DNA from: Plectrocnemia conspersa
Taxonomy: Eukaryota > Arthropoda > Insecta > Trichoptera > Polycentropodidae
Length of the DNA: 64,000 nt
Assembly: GCA_009617715.1 (NCBI GenBank)
Contig: VTFK01000141.1
Coordinates: forward strand, 558,001-622,000
Reading direction: 5' to 3'
Numbering within the stretch: position 1 is the stretch's first letter; every line of letters begins with the position of its first letter. The position numbers were made by a program, and so were the translations under genes. Positions 61,801 through 64,000 of the stretch are shown piece after piece. A model generated the notes under the pieces. The model saw only the letters and a list, made by a program, of their open reading frames with translations. It made no database searches and was not told the DNA's origin.

Positions 61801-63075
61801 ACTCTTCGTCGACTCCGATTATGAACTGCTCTACAATTCAGAAACGGTGACTGTTTTATTTCATACTCCTATTACTTTATAAACTTTCGTTCGATCAGCA
61901 CTTATGAATATTATTGCTTTTTTAGAGGAAATATATCAAAAGGGTCAAACGTAGCGATGTTAGGTTGATCGATTTCGGTAGTGCTACTTTTGACGCGGAA
62001 CATCATAGTACTATTGTATCTACTAGGCATTATCGAGCACCCGAAGTTATTCTCGGTGAGTTTGTCATATAATAATAAAGTACGTTGAACGAAAAAAGCG
62101 TAATAATGAATATATTTTTTTAGAATTGGGTTGGGCGCAACCTTGTGATGTATGGTCTATCGGCTGCATAATCTTTGAACTGTACCACGGTACGACACTG
62201 TTCCAAACGCACGATAATCGTGAACACTTAGCTATGATGGAGCGTATATTAGGTAGCATACCTTACAGGTAATACTTTTTTTATAATATTTCTACTCAAA
62301 TTTATATAATGTTTATTAATGATATTTTTCACCAATAGAATGTCTCGCAAGAGTAGAACGAGATATTTCTATCACGGAAAATTAGATTGGGACGAAAAGA
62401 GCTCCGCTGGAAGATATGTAAGAGAAAACTGCAAACAATTATTTGTGAGTTTTATCAAGAAATTTTATTATAATTTATATTTATGATTTTTACATTGTGT
62501 TTTTTTATTATTATTCACAGGGATATATTCAAAACAATAATAACGAAGAGCATAAACTGCTTATGGAACTCGTCGGTAAAATGTTGGAATATAGGCCTTG
62601 GGAAAGAATCAGTTTGCGAGAGGCGCTAAGGCATCCATTTTTTCAACACCTACCTCCCCACCAAAGGCTCGGTGAGACTAATTGGAGTGGAAGTGTTATA
62701 GATTGCTGCATAAATTCTTACCCTTTCAATATAACCTATAAAGAATAACGTTTTTCTGCTTTTTATTAAATTTGTAAATAATATTCTGGATTCTGATCAA
62801 TTAATTATGGAACACTTTTGAAGTCAATCTGCATGATATATTAACGATATTGTTAACTGACCGAAAGGGTTGTGGCTTCGATTGGTAGCAATGGCCGTTT
62901 CATATATTTTCATAATTTAATCCAACTAAAATATGTATAAAATTATTATACTAAGAACTCTGCAGTGATTTAATATATTTTTTTACCATATTTCATCATT
63001 AATATAATCCGTCTTTGTCCAGGTAGCGACTTAACCGAAGACGGTCGTGAGCGCTCGCACAGTCTATCGAGATGA
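19736..63075 (+). CDS. Doa: Doa LAMMER/CLK protein kinase, short RS isoform (spliced)
   Basis: Joined exons: 19736-19866, 45872-46025, 60414-60492, 61052-61118, 61329-61442, 61509-61599, 61676-61846, 61926-62055, 62124-62268, 62339-62444, 62521-62671, 63023-63075. The sum is 1392 nt, giving 463 residues plus a stop, with every phase consistent. Residues 1 to about 95 are Arg/Ser-rich, followed by the DDADGHLVY linker typical of CLK kinases. The kinase domain has [15 protein letters not shown] (ATP lysine), THTDLKPEN (catalytic loop), [19 protein letters not shown] and the family signature [11 protein letters not shown]. The end RERSHSLSR matches the Drosophila Doa tail. The family are nuclear and cytoplasmic dual-specificity kinases that phosphorylate SR proteins and so control alternative splicing. 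Nearly all introns show clean GT-AG. The length fits the 55-kDa Drosophila isoform. Confidence 0.95.
19867..22292 (+). other. Doa: Doa large intron, left part
   Basis: AT-rich intronic sequence with short meaningless frames. I recognise no element here. Confidence 0.4.
22293..22753. mobile_element. piggyBac-like MITE with TTAA duplication
   Basis: The left end TTAACCCTATAGATGCGAG and right end CCGCACATAAAGGGTTAA are inverted copies, with the TTAA target duplication characteristic of piggyBac elements. Inside, about 22388-22425 and 22453-22497 form an imperfect inverted repeat (TCCAGA..ACCAGGAAAAT against ATTTTCCTGGTTTTATCTGGA-type arms). There is no transposase frame, so it is non-autonomous. 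Confidence 0.75.
22754..28219 (+). other. Doa: Doa intron, mixed composition with GC-richer islands
   Basis: GC- and CpG-richer blocks lie at about 24640-25140 and 26400-27480, between AT-rich stretches. They contain open frames up to 135 codons that start with GTG or lack homology, so I do not call genes. They could be enhancers, untranslated exons or unrecognised old elements. Confidence 0.35.
28220..28620 (+). repeat. Dispersed repeat A, copy 2
   Basis: Contains TTTTCACCGGTAGATATATA, GCTGCTCTAAAATGTCTATG, AACTCAATTTGACAGTTGCG and the perfect hairpin AGTTCTAAAACTAACTATAG continuing TTTTAGAACT. Its right end is at GGGGAAAATAAGCT...ACAGACG. Same order as at 1010-1420. Confidence 0.75.
28663..29040. 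mobile_element. Possible Tc1-like element end
   Basis: CAGGAGTGTGACAAAATAAT continuing TGGACCAGAC resembles Tc1 terminal repeats (CAGTG..GACAAAATTATTGGAC). It abuts repeat A. No matching right end and no clear transposase frame were found, so this is weak. Confidence 0.35.
29041..33549 (+). other. Doa: Doa intron, no recognised coding sequence
   Basis: AT-rich with CpG-richer blocks near 29880-30540, 31200-31420 and 32220-32760. The frames (up to 124 codons at 30829-31200) show no homology and lack a convincing start or splice context. Possibly regulatory. Confidence 0.35.
33550..34480 (-). repeat. Composite repeat with B-like direct repeats flanking A
   Basis: Read on the minus strand: a B-end block (about 34480-34300, with CTTGAATTTGGTC, a CTGACTAGCCAACTTTTACC block, a long C run and GTCCCTG), then part A (about 34280-33850), then a full B (about 33820-33550) that ends with the same block (CTTGAATTTGTCC, ACTGACTAGCAAACTTTTGC, GTCCCTG). 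The two B ends are direct repeats of roughly 140 bp. No coding capacity is seen. Confidence 0.65.
34990..35297 (+). promoter_or_regulatory. Doa: Putative Doa promoter 2 and 5' untranslated exon
   Basis: A CpG-rich block with GAGA-type runs (GAGAGAGCGAGCGAGAGAGC, 35102-35121) ends in the donor GTGTCG|GTAAAGTG at 35297/35298. The next good acceptor, TTTATTTTTAG at 37691, precedes the untranslated lead of the 37739 coding exon. The 204-codon frame across the block starts with GTG and has no homology. GAGA repeats are GAF-binding sites at many insect promoters (known). Its use here is inferred. Confidence 0.5.
35298..37691 (+). other. Doa: Doa intron between 5' UTR exon 2 and the 37739 exon
   Basis: Moderately CpG-rich without a recognised gene. 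GCCATATGGC at 36043-36052 holds two inverted PHO/YY1 core motifs (GCCAT). Open frames at 36320-36529 and 36704-37033 show no homology. Confidence 0.4.
37692..37738 (+). other. Doa: 5' untranslated lead of the 37739 exon
   Basis: Follows the acceptor TTTTTAG and ends GCTAAA before the ATG, a good animal start context. Confidence 0.55.
37739..38712 (+). CDS. Doa: Doa alternative N-terminal exon 2 (long)
   Basis: The ATG frame encodes 324 residues up to the donor ATATC|GTACGT (38712/38713), in phase 2, the phase required by the RS exon at 45872. The total isoform would be about 744 residues. The protein part is highly charged and probably disordered. It holds two copies of an [24 protein letters not shown] motif (about residues 37-48 and 91-102) and three S-[LM]-[NT]-DVR motifs (about residues 202-240), so it arose partly by internal duplication. 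CpG-rich codon use differs sharply from the flanking introns. The minus-strand frames of up to 285 codons are antisense shadows. I know of no enzymatic function. In Drosophila, long N-termini of DOA isoforms alter localisation and substrate choice (known). Confidence 0.75.
38713..39156 (+). other. Doa: Intron after the 37739 exon
   Basis: Intronic, AT-rich. If the 38712 donor is not used, the frame would stop at 38798-38800. Confidence 0.35.
39157..40794. mobile_element. piggyBac-like non-autonomous element with nested insertion
   Basis: TTAACCCTTTGTAGTCCCAA at the left and GGACTCCAAAGGGTTAA at the right form inverted ends with a TTAA target duplication. The 1.64-kb interior encodes no transposase and contains the separate element at 39905-40380. 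Relatives with the same CCCTTTGG ends lie at 51258 and 55220. Confidence 0.75.
39905..40380. mobile_element. Deleted Tc1/mariner-superfamily element (MITE-like), nested
   Basis: The left end GGTGATCCAATTTCAGTTTC and the right end (complement GGTGGTCCAATTCGAATTTC) are the terminal repeats of the longer element at 42871-43780. The two share about 110 bp of left and 80 bp of right subterminal sequence (ATTATTGACAGCTGTCTGAT). The middle (40030-40265) is a shortened copy of repeat A and not transposase sequence. Confidence 0.75.
40795..41405 (+). promoter_or_regulatory. Doa: 5' flank of alternative exon 3
   Basis: Becomes CpG-rich from about 41100. Possible promoter 3 of Doa. No defined core motif was identified. 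Confidence 0.3.
41406..41752 (+). CDS. Doa: Doa candidate alternative N-terminal exon 3
   Basis: A CpG-rich frame has ATGs at 41406 and 41547. It ends at the donor GAACG|GTAAAA (41752/41753) in phase 2, which joins in frame to the RS exon at 45872 and gives VEVE-R-SEHEW. The second ATG ([18 protein letters not shown]...) has the more protein-like sequence: an amphipathic basic start, an [20 protein letters not shown] helix, then an acidic end. From 41547 the unique part is 68 residues. There is no homology I recognise. The evidence is phase, composition and position only. Confidence 0.5.
42871..43780 (-). pseudogene. Tc1/mariner-superfamily transposase, broken, with terminal repeats
   Basis: Inverted ends GTTGATCCAACTTCAGTTTC (42871) and, on the minus strand, AGGTGATCCAATTGAGTTTC (43779) bound the element. 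Minus-strand frames give in order [56 protein letters not shown] and LREKYQ, then a frameshift into [10 protein letters not shown]. These are the conserved blocks of IS630-Tc1-mariner transposases, including the D of FSDKAHF and of QQDG. A deletion between GGVIEPYF and the IEDIDV block, together with frameshifts, makes it inactive. It is probably the longer relative of the element at 39905. Confidence 0.85.
43853..43860. repeat. Target-site duplication of hAT element, left
   Basis: CTTGTATG, matching TTTGTATG at 45337-45344 in seven of eight positions. An 8-bp duplication is the hallmark of hAT insertion. Confidence 0.75.
43861..45336. mobile_element. hAT-type non-autonomous DNA transposon
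   Basis: The left end TAGGGCTGTGCAGTCGGAGT and the right end (complement CAGGGCTGTGGAGTCGTTTA) are inverted terminal repeats of the widespread CAGGGCTGTGGAGTCGG hAT type, flanked by 8-bp duplications. Subterminal blocks are rich in CGGAGTC/GACTCC-like motifs (for example TCGGAATCGGACC and TCGAAGTCGG near the right end). The 64-codon frame at 44809 has no homology, so no transposase is evident. Length is 1476 bp. Confidence 0.85.
45345..45871 (+). other. Doa: Intron upstream of the RS exon
   Basis: Near 45375, CGTTGCAGCGCATTGGGCTC is half of the CCTGACAGGC hairpin family. Otherwise no features until the acceptor TTTGTTTCTAG. Confidence 0.4.
45872..46025 (+). CDS. Doa: Doa shared RS-domain exon
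   Basis: Acceptor TTTCTAG at 45871. In phase with upstream phase-2 exons it reads [20 protein letters not shown] and on to [15 protein letters not shown], an Arg/Ser/His-rich segment like CLK RS domains. It ends ACG|GTTGGT in phase 0, which fits the acceptor at 60413. GTTGGT is a weak donor, but the same hexamer follows the certain exon at 61599. The exon is available only to transcripts that start upstream of it. Confidence 0.82.
46026..46653 (+). promoter_or_regulatory. Doa: CpG-rich promoter region 4 and 5' UTR of the 46654 exon
   Basis: A continuously CpG-rich block between the RS exon and the ATG at 46654. Frames here lack homology. Its position suggests an alternative promoter for an isoform without the RS exon. 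Core elements are not identified. Confidence 0.45.
46654..48186 (+). CDS. Doa: Doa candidate alternative N-terminal exon 4 (acidic, long)
   Basis: The ATG frame runs 511 codons to GAGGAAGAAGAG|GTTTGA. If that weak donor is used, the phase is 0 and it joins the kinase exon at 60414. If not, the frame ends one residue later at a TGA (48190-48192) as a 512-residue single-exon protein. The sequence is acidic and low in complexity. It has duplicated modules [11 protein letters not shown] and [11 protein letters not shown] (about residues 308 and 361) and [10 protein letters not shown] twice (about 350 and 436), Tyr/Pro-rich stretches, and an Asp/Glu run at the end. No known domain is seen. Codon use is CpG-rich and clearly coding. 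Its place inside Doa on the same strand and its phase favour a Doa isoform; an intronic gene of its own is the alternative. Confidence 0.65.
48193..49347 (+). other. Doa: Doa intron
   Basis: CpG-rich until about 48700, then AT-rich. There is no canonical AATAAA close behind the 48190 stop, which weighs slightly against an independent gene ending there. Confidence 0.4.
49348..49796. mobile_element. MITE family D, copy 1 (long terminal inverted repeats)
   Basis: GTTACACCGAATCG at the left and CGATTCGGCGTAAC at the right start inverted repeats that extend about 60-100 bp (for example GATTATTGCGTGAAATGGGC and its inverted partner). The element is 449 bp without coding capacity. The second copy is at 53058-53967. 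Confidence 0.8.
50129..50200. repeat. Fragment of CCCTTTGG piggyBac-like MITE
   Basis: GCATTTGGATACTAAACAAT followed by GATATACCGTTGTTCATG is a diverged copy of the first 60 bases of the element at 55220. No right end is present. Confidence 0.5.
50213..50242 (+). repeat. CCTGACAGGC hairpin, copy 3
   Basis: GTGACCTGACAGGTTAACCT followed by AATGCGTCAC. Same layout as at 15826-15865. Confidence 0.6.
50250..52340 (-). pseudogene. Non-LTR (LINE) retrotransposon remnant, split by a MITE
   Basis: On the minus strand, 52340-52190 gives [17 protein letters not shown], the start of the AP-type endonuclease. The stretch 51260-51130 gives [20 protein letters not shown] of the linker. Then 51130-50400 gives [20 protein letters not shown] and [10 protein letters not shown], followed by a [11 protein letters not shown] block, which are RT motifs of Jockey/CR1-like LINEs. 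Stops and frameshifts are frequent, and the catalytic YADD block was not found. The MITE at 51258-51865 interrupts it. Confidence 0.8.
51258..51865. mobile_element. piggyBac-like MITE inserted in LINE remnant
   Basis: TTAACCCTTTGGCTACCG at the left and CGGCATCCAAAGGGTTAA at the right: inverted ends plus TTAA duplication, 608 bp, no transposase. LINE sequence continues on both sides. Confidence 0.8.
52550..52900 (-). pseudogene. Possible ORF1 remnant of the same LINE
   Basis: Minus-strand frames give [20 protein letters not shown] and, after a shift, [20 protein letters not shown] with an Arg/His-rich end. The position is right for a LINE ORF1 upstream of the endonuclease. No zinc knuckle is seen and the identity is unproven. 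GGCCGTGAGTTTGACACCCC at 52529-52548 also resembles a hAT end. Confidence 0.35.
53058..53967. mobile_element. MITE family D, copy 2 (longer)
   Basis: GTTACACCGAATCG and CGATTCGGTGTAAC ends, as in the copy at 49348. The left 300 bp align with that copy. The right half contains a second, diverged copy of an internal block (AATTTGTG[TC][AG]TCGTCAT at about 53250 and 53422), so the extra length seems due to internal duplication. Confidence 0.75.
53976..54960 (-). pseudogene. Mariner transposase pseudogene
   Basis: Minus-strand frames give [20 protein letters not shown], then [40 protein letters not shown] and [14 protein letters not shown]. These are the successive conserved blocks of mariner (DD34D) transposases. 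Several frameshifts break it. The left end GGGCTACCCAAAAATAACGA abuts the MITE at 53967. Inactive. Confidence 0.85.
55220..55477. mobile_element. piggyBac-like MITE, short
   Basis: TTAACCCTTTGGATGCTAAA and GAATCCAAAGGGTTAA ends with TTAA duplication, 258 bp, no coding capacity. Confidence 0.8.
55640..56807 (+). promoter_or_regulatory. Doa: CpG-rich promoter region 5 and 5' UTR
   Basis: A sharp rise in CpG content, continuous into the ATG at 56808. Frames inside lack homology. Probable promoter and leader of the 56808 isoform. The start site is not determined. Confidence 0.45.
56808..57056 (+). CDS. Doa: Doa candidate alternative N-terminal exon 5
   Basis: The ATG, with an in-frame TAG four codons upstream, opens 83 codons ending at the good donor CAG|GTACGC (57056/57057) in phase 0, which fits the kinase exon at 60414. 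The peptide starts [20 protein letters not shown] and contains [20 protein letters not shown]. It is helical and globular-looking, unlike the RS exon. No known domain is recognised. The isoform would be about 451 residues without an RS region. Confidence 0.6.
57310..58105 (+). repeat. Scrambled A/B composite repeat
   Basis: CTGAAATGATGTCCCTGATT (B end) passes into AAATTCTCGGGTTAT and AACAGTCTCGAATCTATCTC (A start, as at 935-960). An inverted B piece follows (57640-57790), then a forward B end (57900-58105: GAAAAATGCATGTCATTTAA, CACTGACTGGCCAACTTTTA). No gene. Confidence 0.6.
58380..58620 (+). promoter_or_regulatory. Doa: Putative promoter 6 and 5' UTR of the 58621 exon
   Basis: CpG-rich, with an initiator-like TCAGTC at 58421-58426. 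An in-frame TGA 12 codons before the ATG at 58621 fixes that ATG as the first in its frame. Confidence 0.45.
58621..59916 (+). CDS. Doa: Doa alternative N-terminal exon 6 (long, basic)
   Basis: The ATG frame encodes 432 residues up to the perfect donor CCACCC|GTAAGT (59916/59917) in phase 0, directly in register with the kinase exon at 60414. The isoform would be about 800 residues. The segment is rich in Arg, Lys, Ser and Asp. It has a short hydrophobic/helical start ([20 protein letters not shown], about residues 29-48), a coiled segment around [20 protein letters not shown] (about 196-215), an [20 protein letters not shown] helix (about 380-399) and a Pro-rich end ([20 protein letters not shown], about 400-419). 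There is no catalytic domain of its own. The RS exon is skipped because it lies upstream. Without splicing the frame would end at 60013-60015. Confidence 0.78.
60414..60492 (+). CDS. Doa: Doa common exon K1 (kinase-domain entry)
   Basis: Acceptor GCTACAG (60413). Reads [20 protein letters not shown] then YIMGDR and ends in phase 1 at GAT|GTTCGT. It matches the RRAKSVEDDAEGHLIYHVGD..LQERY linker of CLK kinases, just before the glycine loop. It starts in phase 0, so it accepts both the RS exon and N-terminal exons 4 to 6. Confidence 0.88.
60493..61051 (+). other. Doa: Doa intron K1-K2
   Basis: AT-rich intron ending in TTCTCTTTCAG. No other features. Confidence 0.8.
61052..61118 (+). CDS. Doa: Doa exon K2 (glycine-rich loop)
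   Basis: [20 protein letters not shown], carrying the ATP-binding GxGxFGxV loop. Ends AAAC|GTAAGT in phase 2. Confidence 0.96.
61329..61442 (+). CDS. Doa: Doa exon K3 (ATP lysine, helix C)
   Basis: [20 protein letters not shown] then [17 protein letters not shown]. Holds the ATP-anchoring Lys of MALKIIK and the helix-C Glu. Ends CA|GTGAGT in phase 2. Confidence 0.96.
61509..61599 (+). CDS. Doa: Doa exon K4
   Basis: [20 protein letters not shown] then [10 protein letters not shown], the kinase hinge region, nearly identical to the Drosophila sequence. Ends TTG|GTTGGT, a second use of this weak donor. Confidence 0.95.
61676..61846 (+). CDS. Doa: Doa exon K5 (catalytic loop)
   Basis: [20 protein letters not shown], later [29 protein letters not shown] is the LAMMER-family version of HRDLKPEN, with the catalytic Asp present. 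Ends ACG|GTGACT in phase 0. Confidence 0.96.
61926..62055 (+). CDS. Doa: Doa exon K6 (DFG and activation loop)
   Basis: [20 protein letters not shown] then [23 protein letters not shown] and APE are intact, and [17 protein letters not shown] is the invariant LAMMER activation segment. Ends CTCG|GTGAGT in phase 1. Confidence 0.96.
62124..62268 (+). CDS. Doa: Doa exon K7 (LAMMER motif)
   Basis: [20 protein letters not shown], then [20 protein letters not shown]. Contains [11 protein letters not shown], the motif that names the family, without change. Ends ACAG|GTAATA in phase 2. Confidence 0.97.
62339..62444 (+). CDS. Doa: Doa exon K8
   Basis: [20 protein letters not shown] then [15 protein letters not shown], the [13 protein letters not shown] block of CLK kinases. 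Ends TTT|GTGAGT in phase 0. Confidence 0.95.
62521..62671 (+). CDS. Doa: Doa exon K9 (C-lobe end)
   Basis: [20 protein letters not shown], then [20 protein letters not shown] and [10 protein letters not shown]. Ends the kinase C-lobe at CTCG|GTGAGA in phase 1. Reading through this donor gives another 26 codons and a stop (see next entry). Confidence 0.92.
62672..62748 (+). CDS. Doa: Alternative Doa C-terminus by retention of the last intron
   Basis: If the donor at 62671/62672 is not used, the frame continues as [20 protein letters not shown] and TYKE before TAA (62746-62748). ATTAAA follows at 62765. The spliced form has the conserved tail, so this one may be a minor isoform or simply intron sequence. 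Confidence 0.3.
63023..63075 (+). CDS. Doa: Doa last coding exon
   Basis: Acceptor GTCCAG at 63022. Joined in phase to 62671 it reads [17 protein letters not shown] and [12 protein letters not shown] is the conserved Doa C-terminus, which confirms the intron 62672-63022. Confidence 0.9.
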
Positions 63076-63500
63076 GATAGCTACGGAGGTACCCGATGGG
63101 GAAAAGGATATTGGGGGAGCCGCAGCCGAGCCGAATCACCCTCTCGTATGCCACCGCCGCCCCCTTCGATCTATCACACCTATCGCCGTTCTTGACTCGT
63201 CGATCATAGCAATTCCGCTACTATTTTCGCCAAGCGGGAATCTTAGATCTGACGCTGAGCTCGAAAAGAATAAAATTTTATCCAACGGTCAATTCATTAT
63301 TTGTCGTTTACTCGTTGATATTTATTATTTGGCTCCGTTGAATACTGTTGGACGTCTATTTTATATATAACATCGGAAATGTGAATTTTCAACAAATTTA
63401 TATTATAATATAATCAATATTACTACTATAATTGAATCGTAGTCAGCTTTATATAAGACATATTTTTATGCAATTTAAAATAAATGTATTACTATTTTCA
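63076..63500 (+). terminator. Doa: Doa 3' UTR with poly(A) signals
   Basis: AATAAA hexamers at 63269-63274 and 63479-63484 follow the stop. The second is in an AT-rich context and is the likelier end. The cleavage site is inferred. Confidence 0.55.
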
Positions 63501-64000
63501 AAACCAATGAAACGTGTGCGTTAGAGGTGTGCGTAATTGCCTATTAAATTATAATAATTTTTATAGTGATAAAGAACTTTTACGATGGGATTGATTGTGT
63601 AGATAGGCTCAAATTATACATTCTGTATAATTTCGGCTGCCTTGTTGTTGTAATAATGACTGAATATGATTAATATTAATATTATAATTTTATTCATACT
63701 GGAAGTTTTTTGTTGTTGGAGCATCGTGAAGGGACTATTTATTCTCTTTATACTTGATACAAGATATAAAACCAAATCAAAACTTTGTATATGGATTTAT
63801 TTTTGAGCAATTAAAACTAAGTGATTTAAATTAATACTAAAACTGATTTTTCATGCAAATTAAACTAATTTTAATTATGTATTTTTTAAACGATTGTTTA
63901 TTGCTTGCTTTTCTGTAATCTTCTTTGTTGCGATGGTTACAGAAATTTGGGACAATAATTGCGATTTTTTACGTTACTCTGATCTCGAAATATTGTTTTC
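63501..64000. other. 3' flank of Doa
   Basis: AT-rich. I see no gene or repeat in it. Confidence 0.5.

Overview
The window is eukaryotic nuclear DNA, almost certainly from an insect. It is AT-rich, with large introns and CpG-rich coding exons. GT-AG introns interrupt every recognisable gene, and mariner, Penelope-like, hAT, piggyBac-like and LINE remnants are dense. The order of insect cannot be fixed from the sequence. No bacterial or viral gene organisation is present.

Two host genes are supported. At the left edge (1-298, minus strand) lies the first coding exon of a PAQR4-like seven-transmembrane gene, cut by the window start. From about 16.6 kb to 63.5 kb on the plus strand lies the whole of Doa (Darkener of apricot), the CLK/LAMMER dual-specificity kinase that phosphorylates SR splicing factors. 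Nine exons between 60414 and 62671, plus a last short exon at 63023-63075, encode the complete kinase domain and the conserved Doa C-terminal tail. Upstream there are six candidate alternative N-terminal exons: 19736, 37739, 41406/41547, 46654, 56808 and 58621.

The exon phases sort these starts cleanly. The three that lie 5' of the shared RS exon (45872-46025) end in phase 2, which that exon needs. The three that lie 3' of it end in phase 0, which the kinase exon at 60414 needs. Promoter choice therefore decides whether the kinase carries the RS exon. The 19736 start gives a 463-residue protein, close to the 55-kDa Drosophila form. The long starts give about 744 and 800 residues. Retention of the last intron would give a different C-terminus.

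Region by region: 0.3-16 kb is intergenic, with a hAT relic, a composite repeat, a GC-rich island, a cluster of inverted repeats, a Penelope-like fragment, perfect hairpins and a MITE. The stretch 16.6-60.4 kb is the Doa 5' region with giant introns. It holds piggyBac-like TTAA elements (one with other elements nested inside it), a hAT element with target-site duplications, a LINE split by a MITE, two transposase pseudogenes and two copies of a 450-900 bp MITE. The stretch 60.4-63.1 kb is the compact kinase block. The rest is 3' flank.

All coordinates were read by eye. Exon junctions of the kinase block are firm because phase and protein homology agree. Alternative first exons, promoters and repeat ends are less certain, as stated in each entry.
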